A DNA stretch of 64,000 bases from Streptomycetaceae bacterium (GTDB lineage: Bacteria; Actinomycetota; Actinomycetes; Nanopelagicales; Nanopelagicaceae). Below are positions 32,580-42,208 of the stretch, piece after piece. The notes beneath the pieces were generated by a model. It was given only the letters and a program-made list of their open reading frames with translations, made no database searches and was not told the origin of the DNA. Position numbers and translations under genes: made by a program. The number at the start of each line of letters is the position of its first letter. Within the stretch, counting starts at the first letter, position 1. The DNA is taken from positions 186,001-250,000 of the forward strand of contig JAIXTW010000003.1 of NCBI GenBank assembly GCA_027483765.1, read 5' to 3'.

Positions 32580-32610
32580 TAAAAAACTCTCATTCTTAGA
32601 TTGAGAGTTT
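32580..32610 (-). terminator. Rho-independent terminator of leuCD
   Basis: Minus strand AAACTCTCA atctaagaa TGAGAGTTT TTT; 9-bp stem plus T-run. Confidence 0.8.
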
Positions 32611-32678
32611 CTGCAGCGCTACTCACCCTCGCCCCAAAAGCATTACTACACGCTTGTTTTTTTAAGCGGTTACCTCTC

Positions 32679-33278
32679 TCAGATACGAATGGGCAGCGTC
32701 TTTGGCTTATAAGCAGGTCGCTTTGACTCGAATGCGTCGATGGAATCAGTGTGTTTCAGGGTTAATCCGATGTCATCCAGGCCTTCCATGAGGCGCCAAC
32801 GGGTGTAATCATCGAGCTCGAAGTTAACGCTCACACTCTTATATGAAACTGTACGAGTCTCTAGATCAACCGTAATTGCGGTGGTTGGATCGCTCTCAAT
32901 AGCAACCCAGAGCGCCTCGACCGCTGCTTGCGGCAGAATCACGGTGAGCAAACCACCCTTGAGTGAATTGCCACGGAAGATGTCGGCAAAGCGGCTGGAG
33001 ATAACAGCCTTAAAGCCATAGTTCTGCAGCGCCCACACTGCATGTTCACGCGATGAGCCGGTTCCGAACTCTGGCCCCGCTACAAGAACTGTGCCCTGCT
33101 TGAACTCTTCTTTATTGAGTACAAACTCAGGGTCTGTGCGCCATGCGCTAAAGAGTCCATCTTCAAAACCGCTACGAGTAACTCGCTTGAGATACACGGC
33201 CGGGATGATTTGGTCGGTATCCACATTGCTGCGACGAAGTGGAACACCGCTACCTGTGTGCTTAATAAATTTTTCCAT
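32679..33278 (-). CDS. leuD: 3-isopropylmalate dehydratase small subunit
   Basis: [32 protein letters not shown]. Confidence 0.97.
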   Translation of the reverse strand: MEKFIKHTGSGVPLRRSNVDTDQIIPAVYLKRVTRSGFEDGLFSAWRTDPEFVLNKEEFKQGTVLVAGPEFGTGSSREHAVWALQNYGFKAVISSRFADIFRGNSLKGGLLTVILPQAAVEALWVAIESDPTTAITVDLETRTVSYKSVSVNFELDDYTRWRLMEGLDDIGLTLKHTDSIDAFESKRPAYKPKTLPIRI

Positions 33279-33293
33279 TTTTCCTCGCCCCTC

Positions 33294-34685
33294 TTACAAA
33301 TCTGCCGGTGATGAAAGCGTGCCGCGGACCGCTGTTGCTGCAGCAACCAGTGGGCTGACAAGGTGAGTACGCCCACCTTTACCCTGTCGTCCTTCGAAGT
33401 TTCTATTTGATGTGGAAGCCGAACGCTCGCCCACGCTAAGTTGATCTGGGTTCATACCGAGACACATCGAGCATCCCGCGTTGCGCCATTCGGCACCGAA
33501 ATCAAGAAAGACTTTATCTAAGCCTTCCTTCATTGCCTGTTGGCGTACGCGCTCAGAGCCAGGCACAACTAGCATGCGAAGCTTCGGTGCAATCTTCTTG
33601 CCCGCTAGAACCGATGCCGCAGCACGTAAATCTTCAATGCGGCCGTTGGTGCATGAGCCCAAGAAAACAGTGTCAATGGCTATCTTCTTCAGTGGTGTTC
33701 CAGCCTCAAGACCCATGTACTGCAACGCGCGTTCTGCTGCTCCTCGCTCTTCTGAATCTGCGATATCTGCTGGGTTAGGAACAGATCCATTGAGCGGTAG
33801 CCCTTGTCCTGGATTGGTGCCCCAGGTAACAAATGGTTCTAACTCATCCGCGTTTAAGGTGATTTCAACATCGAATTTTGCATCTGCATCTGTGAAGAGA
33901 GTTTCCCAGTAGCTTTGAGCAGCAGCGAAATCTTCTGGTGCATGAGGCTTGCCCTTGATGTAATCAAATGTTGTCTGATCAGGTGCAATGAGTCCTGCGC
34001 GCGCGCCGGCTTCAATCGACATGTTGCAGATTGTCATGCGGCCTTCCATGGACAGTGCGCGAATAGCAGAACCGCGATATTCAATGATGTAGCCCTGTCC
34101 GCCGCCGGTGCCAATCTGCGCAATGATTGCGAGAATAATATCTTTTGCAGTTACTCCAACTTTGAGAGTTCCTTCAACGTTAATCGCCATTGTCTTTGGA
34201 CGACTAGATGGAAGCGTCTGTGTAGCTAAAACATGCTCTACCTCTGAGGTGCCAATGCCAAATGCAATTGCACCAAATGCGCCGTGGGTAGATGTATGCG
34301 AATCGCCGCAGACAATTGTCATTCCTGGCTGAGTGATTCCGAGTTGCGGTCCAACAACGTGAACTACGCCCTGGTCGGCATCGCCGAGTGAGTGGATACG
34401 GATTCCAAACTCTTTCGCATTATTGCGCAAAGTATCGATTTGCAGCTTCGAGACAGGATCTGCGATTGGTTTGAGAATATCTAGCGTAGGAGTATTGTGA
34501 TCTTCGGTAGCAATAGTTAAATCAGGACGACGAACTTTGCGCCCGGCAAGACGAAGCCCATCAAATGCTTGCGCACTTGTTACTTCATGGATGAGCTGAA
34601 GGTCGATGTAAAGCAGATCAGGTTCACCTTCGGCGCTACGAACGATGTGGTCGTCCCAAATCTTCTCAGCAAGTGTCTTACCCAT
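33294..34685 (-). CDS. leuC: 3-isopropylmalate dehydratase large subunit
   Basis: [46 protein letters not shown]. Confidence 0.97.
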   Translation of the reverse strand: MGKTLAEKIWDDHIVRSAEGEPDLLYIDLQLIHEVTSAQAFDGLRLAGRKVRRPDLTIATEDHNTPTLDILKPIADPVSKLQIDTLRNNAKEFGIRIHSLGDADQGVVHVVGPQLGITQPGMTIVCGDSHTSTHGAFGAIAFGIGTSEVEHVLATQTLPSSRPKTMAINVEGTLKVGVTAKDIILAIIAQIGTGGGQGYIIEYRGSAIRALSMEGRMTICNMSIEAGARAGLIAPDQTTFDYIKGKPHAPEDFAAAQSYWETLFTDADAKFDVEITLNADELEPFVTWGTNPGQGLPLNGSVPNPADIADSEERGAAERALQYMGLEAGTPLKKIAIDTVFLGSCTNGRIEDLRAAASVLAGKKIAPKLRMLVVPGSERVRQQAMKEGLDKVFLDFGAEWRNAGCSMCLGMNPDQLSVGERSASTSNRNFEGRQGKGGRTHLVSPLVAAATAVRGTLSSPADL

Positions 34686-34725
34686 CAGTGTTGCGCTCCT
34701 GTCATTAGTGCAAAATGTTGTGTCT

Positions 34726-34755
34726 CATAGAATGGGATGCTAATATCATTCTATG
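34726..34755. promoter_or_regulatory. Inverted repeat (operator candidate) in the leuC-ndgR intergenic region
   Basis: CATAGAATG-N12-CATTCTATG, perfect 9-bp arms, overlapping the -10 box and start codon of ndgR. Confidence 0.65.
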
Positions 34756-35472
34756 GATAAGAAGAATAGCGGAGTCGGCGTCTTAGATAAAGCTGTATAC
34801 ATCCTGGCCACGCTCGAATCAGGGCCGCACTCCCTGGCGGAACTGGTCGCCGCCACAGGTATCGCACGTCCAACGGCCCACCGATTGGCGGTCGCGCTGG
34901 AATTTCATCGCTTAGTCGCCCGCGACCTCAATGGTCGCTTCATTATTGGTCCTCGTTCCGGTGAGTTAGCTGCTGCTGCCGGTGAAGATCGTCTGATTGC
35001 CGTGGCAACACCGGCCCTGGCCGCCCTTCGTGATGCAACGGGCGAATCTGCTCAGTTGTATCGCCGTCAAGGTGATATTCGAATCTGTGTGGCAGTTGCA
35101 GAGCGTCTATCTGGATTACGTGATTCAGTTCCGATTGGTGCAGCGCTAACGATGCAAGCCGGATCTGCGGCACAAATTCTGATGGCTTGGGAAGATTCCG
35201 AGAAGATTCACCGCGGGCTTAAAAATGCGCGCTACACAGCTGCACATTTAGCTGCCGATCGCCGACGCGGTTGGGCGCAATCAGTTGGTGAACGTGAAGC
35301 GGGCGTTGCATCAGTATCAGCACCGGTACGTGGCCCTAATGGAAAAGTTATCGCTGCAGTCTCTATCAGTGGACCAATTGAAAGACTTGGCCGTCAACCT
35401 GGACGCTTACATGCCGCCGCAGTTGTTGCAACAGCAGAGCGACTTACCGAACATCTCAAGTCAGGTAAGTGA
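34753..35472 (+). CDS. ndgR: IclR-family regulator, NdgR/LtbR-like
   Basis: SGVGVLDKAVYILATLESGPHSLAELVAATGIARPTAHRLAVALE; divergent from leuCD. Confidence 0.9.
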   Translation: MDKKNSGVGVLDKAVYILATLESGPHSLAELVAATGIARPTAHRLAVALEFHRLVARDLNGRFIIGPRSGELAAAAGEDRLIAVATPALAALRDATGESAQLYRRQGDIRICVAVAERLSGLRDSVPIGAALTMQAGSAAQILMAWEDSEKIHRGLKNARYTAAHLAADRRRGWAQSVGEREAGVASVSAPVRGPNGKVIAAVSISGPIERLGRQPGRLHAAAVVATAERLTEHLKSGK

Positions 35473-35473
35473 G

Positions 35474-35974
35474 TTAGTTACTGAGTAGATCCAGCTCTTT
35501 TAAGACGCGAGAGATAATTGCGAAATTAAATCCTTTACGCGCCAGCAGTGATTGAATGCGGCGCACCTGAACATCGGGTGCGAGTCGTGACATGGTGTTG
35601 TACTTCTTAAATCCAAGTTCAAAAGCCGAGCGATACTCAGATTCGTCATCGATGCTCTCGAGCGCTTCATCTATCTGCTCTTGGGTGACGCCCTTCTGGC
35701 GCAACTCCCCTGCAATGATTCGCTTAGAGATTTTCTTATGGCCGTGTCGCGAAGTGGCCCAAGCGAGAGCAAATTCGCGATCGTTAACGAGACCGCTCTC
35801 TTGTAAACGGAAGAGGACGGCTTGTGCAATGTCATCTTCTACGCCACGGGTTTTGAGATGAGCGAGCAGCTCGCCCTTACTTTTTGCTCGTGTGACAAGT
35901 GCGTTGAGCGCAATTGTGTGAGCTACTTCGTAAGGGTCAGAGCCCTCGCTTCTCTCAACCTTTGCAAATTGCAG
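35474..35974 (-). CDS. recX: Recombination regulator RecX, start codon non-canonical (CTG 35974 or ATT 35980)
   Basis: Manual upstream extension: LQFAKVERSEGSDPYEVAHTIALNALVTRAKSKGELLAHLKTRGVEDDIAQAVLFRLQESGLVNDREFALAWATSRHGHKKISKRIIAGELRQKGV...; directly downstream of recA. Confidence 0.85.
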   Translation of the reverse strand: MQFAKVERSEGSDPYEVAHTIALNALVTRAKSKGELLAHLKTRGVEDDIAQAVLFRLQESGLVNDREFALAWATSRHGHKKISKRIIAGELRQKGVTQEQIDEALESIDDESEYRSAFELGFKKYNTMSRLAPDVQVRRIQSLLARKGFNFAIISRVLKELDLLSN

Positions 35975-35979
35975 TGAAA

Positions 35980-37059
35980 TTAGAAATCAACCTCTGCTGC
36001 AGCTTCATCAATCTCTGCAATAAGGGCAGGATCGACGGTCACAGGGACGAAGCTGGCGCGAATCTTTGATTCGATCTCGTTTGCCAGATCTGGGTTATCG
36101 ATAAGGAATGCACGTGAATTCTCTTTACCTTGACCAAGTTGATCTGCCTCGTATGTGTACCAAGCGCCAGACTTCTTAACGATGCCGAGCTCTACACCCA
36201 TATCGAGAAGTGAACCTTCGCGCGAAATTCCAACACCGTAGATGATGTCGAACTCAGCTTGCTTAAATGGTGGAGCCATCTTGTTCTTCACCACTTTAAC
36301 GCGAGTACGGTTACCGACAGATTCGGTGCCATCCTTAAGAGTTTCAATGCGACGGATATCAAGGCGAACAGATGCGTAGAACTTAAGCGCCTTTCCACCT
36401 GTTGTTGTCTCTGGTGAACCAAAGAAGACGCCAATCTTTTCGCGAAGTTGGTTGATAAAGATAGCTGTGGTCTTTGATTGGTGAAGAGCGCCAGTAATCT
36501 TTCGAAGTGCTTGTGACATCAGGCGCGCCTGAAGACCCATATGTGAGTCGCCCATCTCGCCTTCAATTTCGGCACGTGGAACAAGTGCTGCAACTGAGTC
36601 GACAACAACGAGATCAAGTGCACCTGAACGGATAAGCATGTCCATAATTTCAAGCGCCTGCTCGCCGGTATCTGGCTGTGAGACGAGAAGAGCATCGATA
36701 TCAACGCCGAGCTTCTTTGCGTACTCTGCATCGAATGCGTGTTCAGCATCGATAAATGCGCAGATGCCGCCAGCTTTCTGGGCATTGGCAATAGCGTGCA
36801 AGGTAAGAGTTGTCTTACCTGAAGATTCTGGTCCATAAATTTCTACGATGCGACCACGTGGTAGGCCACCAATTCCGAGTGCGACATCGAGTGCGACAGA
36901 GCCGGTTGGAATAACTTCGATTACCTGTGCTTGTCGATCTGACATCTTCATTACTGAACCCTTACCAAACTGACGTTCGATTTGAGCAAGTGCGGTATCT
37001 AACGCCTTTTGACGGTCAGATGATTTATTATCTTCAGCTTTTGATTTTTCAGCAGCCAC
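35980..37059 (-). CDS. recA: Recombinase RecA
   Basis: [44 protein letters not shown]. Confidence 0.98.
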   Translation of the reverse strand: MAAEKSKAEDNKSSDRQKALDTALAQIERQFGKGSVMKMSDRQAQVIEVIPTGSVALDVALGIGGLPRGRIVEIYGPESSGKTTLTLHAIANAQKAGGICAFIDAEHAFDAEYAKKLGVDIDALLVSQPDTGEQALEIMDMLIRSGALDLVVVDSVAALVPRAEIEGEMGDSHMGLQARLMSQALRKITGALHQSKTTAIFINQLREKIGVFFGSPETTTGGKALKFYASVRLDIRRIETLKDGTESVGNRTRVKVVKNKMAPPFKQAEFDIIYGVGISREGSLLDMGVELGIVKKSGAWYTYEADQLGQGKENSRAFLIDNPDLANEIESKIRASFVPVTVDPALIAEIDEAAAEVDF

Positions 37060-37209
37060 TGTCTTCTCCTTATATCTCGAACGTTGGCGAGCGCCACCGT
37101 TGGTAGTTGGCCCAGAAGGTACGGAGTTCTCTGCGACGGCCCTTGGCGTTATAGAGACGCTGTGGGCGGAGGCTGAGCACCGCTCTGGTTGTGCAGGGAT
37201 AACGTTACC

Positions 37210-37223
37210 CGAACATCTGTTCG
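37210..37223. promoter_or_regulatory. Putative LexA (SOS) box shared by recA and yaaA
   Basis: CGAACATCTGTTCG matches the Gram-positive/actinobacterial SOS-box architecture CGAAC-N4-GTTCG. Confidence 0.8.
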
Positions 37224-37261
37224 AAAGGTATCAGGGGCCACTGACAAGTAGGGTGTGTCGC

Positions 37262-37816
37262 GTGTTGATCCTGCTTCCCCCTTCAGAGAAGAAGCGCGAG
37301 ACGACTAAGCCCACCCCCGCAATCGCTGTCTATACCGGCGTGCTCTACCAAGCGCTGGATTGGAGCTCGCTATCGGCTGCCGCCCAGAAGCGTGGTGAAG
37401 CATCCATTGCCATTATCTCGGCGCGGTACGGCGCCATCGCCCCTGGCGATCGGATTGAGAGCTACAAGGTCAAAATTGATAACAAGAAGATGAAGCCACA
37501 GGTCGCTGCAGCGCTAGATTCTCGCGAGCGCCAACTGATAATCGATTGCCGCTCTTCAACCTATAAAACAGTCTGGTCTGCCCCGGTCGAGATTACCGTT
37601 GAGGTACGGGTATCTACTGTGGTTGATGGCGTTCGAACTGTGGTTACTCATATGTCGAAGAAGACGCGTGGAGAAATCACTCGTTGGCTTCTGCAATCAA
37701 GGGCTGTAGCCAAGGCGCCCGAGGATCTCTACGCGATAGTTTCTGAGAAATACCCATGCGCGTTAACACCTTCAGATGGCCAGCAGCCCTGGGTCCTAGA
37801 AGTCATAGCTGTATAA
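37262..37816 (+). CDS. yaaA: YaaA (DUF328) family peroxide-stress protein
   Basis: (GTG)LILLPPSEKKRE..., SARYGAIAPGDRIESYKVKI; GTG 37262 with TAGGGT box 7 nt upstream, refined from track 37100. Confidence 0.88.
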   Translation: MLILLPPSEKKRETTKPTPAIAVYTGVLYQALDWSSLSAAAQKRGEASIAIISARYGAIAPGDRIESYKVKIDNKKMKPQVAAALDSRERQLIIDCRSSTYKTVWSAPVEITVEVRVSTVVDGVRTVVTHMSKKTRGEITRWLLQSRAVAKAPEDLYAIVSEKYPCALTPSDGQQPWVLEVIAV

Positions 37817-37848
37817 GACGCTGCTATCTAAGACGCAGCTGAATAAAA

Positions 37849-38046
37849 CTAACGGTACTTCTGCGTTTCGTTCGGGCATTGCTTGCAGACCGCTCGCCAA
37901 ATTTCATCTGTTTCTCGACCGGCGGCGAGTGCTTCATTAACAGTCATTGAGTCAAGGTCACTGATTGCTATGTCATGTGCAAATGAAGGCGCCCAGGATT
38001 CTCCAAATGAGAGCGTTAGGCGTTCACGTAAATCTGAGATGCGCAC
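37849..38046 (-). CDS. DUF3046 family protein
   Basis: MRISDLRERLTLSFGESWAPSFAHD...TVNEALAAGRETDEIWRAVC; upstream of recA as in Actinobacteria. Confidence 0.8.
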   Translation of the reverse strand: MRISDLRERLTLSFGESWAPSFAHDIAISDLDSMTVNEALAAGRETDEIWRAVCKQCPNETQKYR

Positions 38047-38057
38047 AATGAATCCGA

Positions 38058-38606
38058 TTAAAAAAGTGTGCGGTCAACGAGCAGTTCAGCCTGCTCGCGC
38101 GATTGCTTTGCCGTAATCGGTTGCATCACTTGGCCCAATAACCAGCGCATGGCAAGTCCGGTGCCAGCTTCAGATTTCGTTGCCCCATAAATGCATTGCG
38201 CCAGGGTGAGATAGAGCGGATTTTCAGCGTGCGACATAATAGCAATGAGCATCTGCGCATCATGAGTGCGCATAGAAGCAAGTGCGCTATCTGTCGAAAT
38301 TTCACGGGAGAGGGTTTCTAGCGCATCTGCTGGAGTTCCAGCGCGCGATGCGATTTCTACAAGTCGTTCCACCTCGGCGGCTACTAGCGCCAGCAAGACC
38401 GCATTCTTATCTCGGTAATGGTTATACAAAGTCGCACGGGAGACCTCAGAGGCATCGGCAATTTCGATCATCGAGACATTAGAAGCGCCAAATTGAGCAA
38501 TAAGTTTCTTTGTTCCTTCGAGAATCGCGCTCTCGGTACGGCGATGAATTCCGCCTTGTAATAAGTACTTAGGCTGCGTCGACAACGGAGAGCTTTGCAC
38601 TTTCAC
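38058..38606 (-). CDS. TetR-family transcriptional regulator (exact start uncertain)
   Basis: [50 protein letters not shown]; overlaps the preceding gene. Confidence 0.8.
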   Translation of the reverse strand: MKVQSSPLSTQPKYLLQGGIHRRTESAILEGTKKLIAQFGASNVSMIEIADASEVSRATLYNHYRDKNAVLLALVAAEVERLVEIASRAGTPADALETLSREISTDSALASMRTHDAQMLIAIMSHAENPLYLTLAQCIYGATKSEAGTGLAMRWLLGQVMQPITAKQSREQAELLVDRTLF

Positions 38607-38835
38607 GAGATGCGAGTTCGTGAGTTACTCCGGTCATGACCGACGAAAGAGTAAGGCCAAGGGCTTCGCAAATTGCATTAAGAAGTTCGGAAGACGCTTC
38701 TTTCTGTCCACGTTCTACTTCAGAGAGATAACCCAGTGACACCCGCGCTTCACGTGCGACATCGCGCAAGGTGCGAGATTGTGTTGTGCGAGCGTTACGA
38801 AGTGTGTGACCCACTGCTTCACGTAGAAGAACCAT
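38569..38835 (-). CDS. XRE-family regulator, ClgR-like
   Basis: [49 protein letters not shown]; downstream of cinA as clgR usually is; start refined to ATG 38835 with AAGGAG upstream. Confidence 0.88.
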   Translation of the reverse strand: MVLLREAVGHTLRNARTTQSRTLRDVAREARVSLGYLSEVERGQKEASSELLNAICEALGLTLSSVMTGVTHELASRESAKLSVVDAA

Positions 38836-38860
38836 GACAAACGCTCCTTTCGCCTCGTGC

Positions 38861-39343
38861 CTATGCGGTGTGCGAGATAAGGATACGCGCAAAGGTGCCA
38901 ATTGCGCTGGATATCGCCCCCTGGCGTACTCCATCGCGCCCACCATCAAGGGTCAGCGCCAGAGTTTGATTAACGGGGCCTCGAATTGCAATCCAAATCG
39001 TTCCCTCGCGCGAACCCTGGTAATCCCCCGGCCCCGCTACCCCGGTGGTGGATATTGCCCAAGTTGTCGCAAACTTATTCTTCACACCTTCGGCCATTTC
39101 GATCGCAACTTCTTCACTGACTACGGTGAATTTATCAATTGTTGATTGTGCAACACCAAGTTCACGAACTTTAACTTCAGATGTATAGGAAATAACTCCG
39201 CCTAGAAATACGGCCGAGGAACCAGGAATTTGCGTCAGCGCAAAACCTAGACCGCCCCCGGTAAGTGATTCCGCAATAGCGAGTGTCTGTCCACGAGCAA
39301 TGAGAGTCTCGATAATCGAGCGCGCTGGATTCTGCGTGGTCAT
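38861..39343 (-). CDS. CinA C-terminal domain / nicotinamide-nucleotide amidohydrolase
   Basis: [45 protein letters not shown]. Confidence 0.92.
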   Translation of the reverse strand: MTTQNPARSIIETLIARGQTLAIAESLTGGGLGFALTQIPGSSAVFLGGVISYTSEVKVRELGVAQSTIDKFTVVSEEVAIEMAEGVKNKFATTWAISTTGVAGPGDYQGSREGTIWIAIRGPVNQTLALTLDGGRDGVRQGAISSAIGTFARILISHTA

Positions 39344-39352
39344 AACCGCAAT

Positions 39353-39904
39353 CTACTCTTTCGGCAGACTTTTGCGCCAGGCTCGGATGTAGTCGTAGGC
39401 ACTGGTGATTGTCAAAATTATTGCTACCGAGATGAATGCGGTTTTAAACCAGTCAAGTGATGCCGGAAGTGGCAACATATAAAACCCAACACCGAAACCT
39501 TGCATGAAGGTCTTTAACTTTCCACCTTTACTTGCTGGGATTACGCCGTCTCGAATAACGAGTAAGCGAAAAATTGTGATTCCAATTTCACGAGTGAGAA
39601 TGAGTATGGTCATCCACCAAGGAAATCGGCCAAGGATTGAGAGTGAAATCATCGCTGAACCAATCAGCGCTTTATCAGCTACTGGATCTAGAAAAGTACC
39701 GAGGGCGGTAATCCGATTAGATTGACGCGCCCATTTTCCATCGAGGATATCTGTCAGGCCTAAGATAAAAAATATTGACCATGCCAGAATCTGATATCGC
39801 GCGTTCTCCCCACCATCAAGAAAAACCACATAGACACCTACTGGAATAAAAAGTATCCGAGTGACGGTAAGCGTGTTGGGGGTGAAAAAGGAAGGCATCG
39901 TCAT
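39353..39904 (-). CDS. pgsA: CDP-diacylglycerol--glycerol-3-phosphate 3-phosphatidyltransferase
   Basis: PNTLTVTRI...[31 protein letters not shown]-alcohol phosphatidyltransferase motif. Confidence 0.94.
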   Translation of the reverse strand: MTMPSFFTPNTLTVTRILFIPVGVYVVFLDGGENARYQILAWSIFFILGLTDILDGKWARQSNRITALGTFLDPVADKALIGSAMISLSILGRFPWWMTILILTREIGITIFRLLVIRDGVIPASKGGKLKTFMQGFGVGFYMLPLPASLDWFKTAFISVAIILTITSAYDYIRAWRKSLPKE

Positions 39905-41283
39905 CGAGGCTGCGCTACTAAATCTGCGCCCATGGAATCTATGATCACCGCATCTACGTATTGACCAACAACGAATGAAGTTCCAATAAATGATGTCGTG
40001 CCATCTACTTCAGGGCCTTGATGTGCCGCGCGCCCCTCTTGTAATTCAGCATCTTCAATAAGTACCCGAACTTCTTCACCAATGCGGCCTTGGGCACGCA
40101 GTGAAACCATTTCATCGGCTAAGGAAGAGAGTGTCTCTACTCGCTGGCGAATAACTTCCTCAGCGACTTTATCTGAAAGATCTATCGCCTCTGTGTTATC
40201 TTCATCTGAATATCCAAATACTCCCACTGCATCTAACTTCGCCTCAGTCATGAATTCTGCTAATTCATCGTAATCCGCTTCAGTCTCCCCTGGAAAACCG
40301 ACGATAAAGTTAGATCTAATTCCTGCCGCTGGTGAGAGCGCTCGAATCTGAGTAATCAAATGCAAGAATTTTTCAGAATCACCGAAGCGACGCATACGTC
40401 GCAGTACCGAAGGGCTGGTGTGTTGGAAGGAGAGGTCAAAGTACGGCGCCACCTTATCCGTCTCAATCATCGCCTGAAGAAGTGATGGTCGCATCTCGGC
40501 AGGTTGTAGATATGAAAGACGCACTCGTTCCACACCTGGAATCTCGGAGAACTCATGCAAAATCTTCTCCATCAGCTTAATGTCACCAAGATCTTTGCCA
40601 TAACTAGTCGTGTTCTCGCTGACTAAGAAGAGTTCGCTGACACCGTTATCGGCCAGCCACTTCGCTTCTTGCAAAACTTCGGTAGGCCTACGTGAAACAA
40701 AAGAGCCTCGGAAATACGGAATCGCACAGAACGAGCATCGGCGATCGCAGCCTGATGCAATCTTTAACGGCGCCCAAGGCGCATCACCCAGGCGCTTGCG
40801 AAAGAGTGAACCGCCAGCGCCAACAGAAGAGGCATAGCTCTCATCACGCGCGGCTGCTCGTTCCACAGGTGCAATCGGAAGTAAGGCGCGACGATCGCGA
40901 GGTACATGTGGGGTATGTGCGTTACCGCTAATGATTGATTGCAAGCGTTCTGAAATATCTTGATAATCATCAAAACCCAGAATTGCATCTGCTTCCGGGA
41001 GCGCTTCGGCCAACTCTTTTCCATAGCGTTCTGCCATGCACCCTACGGCTACGACTACCTTTGTCGTTCCGTGACCTTTAAGCGAGTTGGCCGCATAGAG
41101 TGCATCAATCGAGTCTTTCTTCGCTGACTCAATAAAGCCGCAGGTGTTAACAACAGCAACTTCGGCCGACTCAACATCGGAGACCAGAGTCCAGCCATCG
41201 GCTGCTAATCTGCCGGCCAGTTCTTCTGAGTCAACATCGTTCCGGGCGCAACCCATAGTTACGATTGCAACGGTGCGAGACAT
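39901..41283 (-). CDS. rimO: Ribosomal protein S12 methylthiotransferase RimO
   Basis: [34 protein letters not shown]. Confidence 0.96.
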   Translation of the reverse strand: MSRTVAIVTMGCARNDVDSEELAGRLAADGWTLVSDVESAEVAVVNTCGFIESAKKDSIDALYAANSLKGHGTTKVVVAVGCMAERYGKELAEALPEADAILGFDDYQDISERLQSIISGNAHTPHVPRDRRALLPIAPVERAAARDESYASSVGAGGSLFRKRLGDAPWAPLKIASGCDRRCSFCAIPYFRGSFVSRRPTEVLQEAKWLADNGVSELFLVSENTTSYGKDLGDIKLMEKILHEFSEIPGVERVRLSYLQPAEMRPSLLQAMIETDKVAPYFDLSFQHTSPSVLRRMRRFGDSEKFLHLITQIRALSPAAGIRSNFIVGFPGETEADYDELAEFMTEAKLDAVGVFGYSDEDNTEAIDLSDKVAEEVIRQRVETLSSLADEMVSLRAQGRIGEEVRVLIEDAELQEGRAAHQGPEVDGTTSFIGTSFVVGQYVDAVIIDSMGADLVAQPR

Positions 41284-41321
41284 GCGGGTGATGTTACAGG
41301 GTTATTGCAGAGAAATCTTAA

Positions 41322-42089
41322 TTAGCGAAAAGTGCGACGCACTTCTTGATTCTGTCCGCCAAGCGGGCTCAATAACTTTCCATTATGGGTCACATCGATA
41401 CCGGCTGGATTGCTCAGGTAAATACTTATCGAACCTTGCGCCGAGTAGCTCTTTGTCTCACCTTGAAAAATAGAGCCCTTGATTGCGCTCTTGCCATCGA
41501 CTACAACATTGATAAATGAATTTCCACGTGTAGCAGCGAGCACTAATGAGACAGTGCCGGTATCACTTGAAGGCGCTGGTGTTACTTCAGGAGACACGGT
41601 TACTTCAGGTGAAACGGTTGCTTCAGGTGAAACGGTTGCTTCAGGAGTTGCCGACACTGAGACCTCTGGTGACGGCGCTGCCATAGCTGTCGGCGCTGGT
41701 GTAGAAGATTGATTAGAAATAACAATTTGTACTGATCCGGCTATCACTAAAACAATAACCGAGATCAGCGCCGGAACTTTCCAGGAAATTTTTCTTGGCT
41801 CTCGAGGAATCGCAGCCACATTATTATCAGCAAGTTGTTCGTGAATCCCACGATGTTCGAGTGAATGCTCCGAGTTATACATCTCCACAAAAAAATCTGG
41901 TTCTAAGCCAAGACGTATAGCAATATTTTTTAAGTGCCCGCGAGCATATGTATCTCCACCACACTGTGAGAAATTATTTGATTCCATCTGTGAGATTAAG
42001 CCAACTCGAATACTAATCATCGAAGCTAGCTCATCTTTGGAAAGGCCAGCAGCCTCGCGCATATCGCGGAGTTGGCTGCCTGTGGTCAT
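41322..42089 (-). CDS. RodZ-like protein: N-terminal XRE HTH, one TM helix, DUF4115-like C-terminus
   Basis: LRDMREAAGLSKDELASMISIRVGLISQMESNNF; TM VPALISVIVLVIAGSVQIVI; Pro/Val/Glu repeats. Confidence 0.8.
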   Translation of the reverse strand: MTTGSQLRDMREAAGLSKDELASMISIRVGLISQMESNNFSQCGGDTYARGHLKNIAIRLGLEPDFFVEMYNSEHSLEHRGIHEQLADNNVAAIPREPRKISWKVPALISVIVLVIAGSVQIVISNQSSTPAPTAMAAPSPEVSVSATPEATVSPEATVSPEVTVSPEVTPAPSSDTGTVSLVLAATRGNSFINVVVDGKSAIKGSIFQGETKSYSAQGSISIYLSNPAGIDVTHNGKLLSPLGGQNQEVRRTFR

Positions 42090-42208
42090 TGGATTCCTTT
42101 GGTGAAGATTGGAGAGTCATATTCTATTTCACCGTGAAGGGTGCTGAGAATAGATTGACCACTAAATGGGTATCTCACCCTAAAAAACCACTCTGAATTT
42201 GCTAAGAA

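Noticed and set aside
32431-32678. Possible small RNA or tRNA in the 250-bp leuD-hup gap
   Set aside because: Contains the leuCD terminator and hup promoter/SD region; no cloverleaf or conserved RNA motif recognised by eye.
37100-37261. N-terminal extension of the yaaA ORF (track start 37100)
   Set aside because: Covers the SOS box and promoter; YaaA homology begins at GTG 37262, which has a leaderless -10 box.
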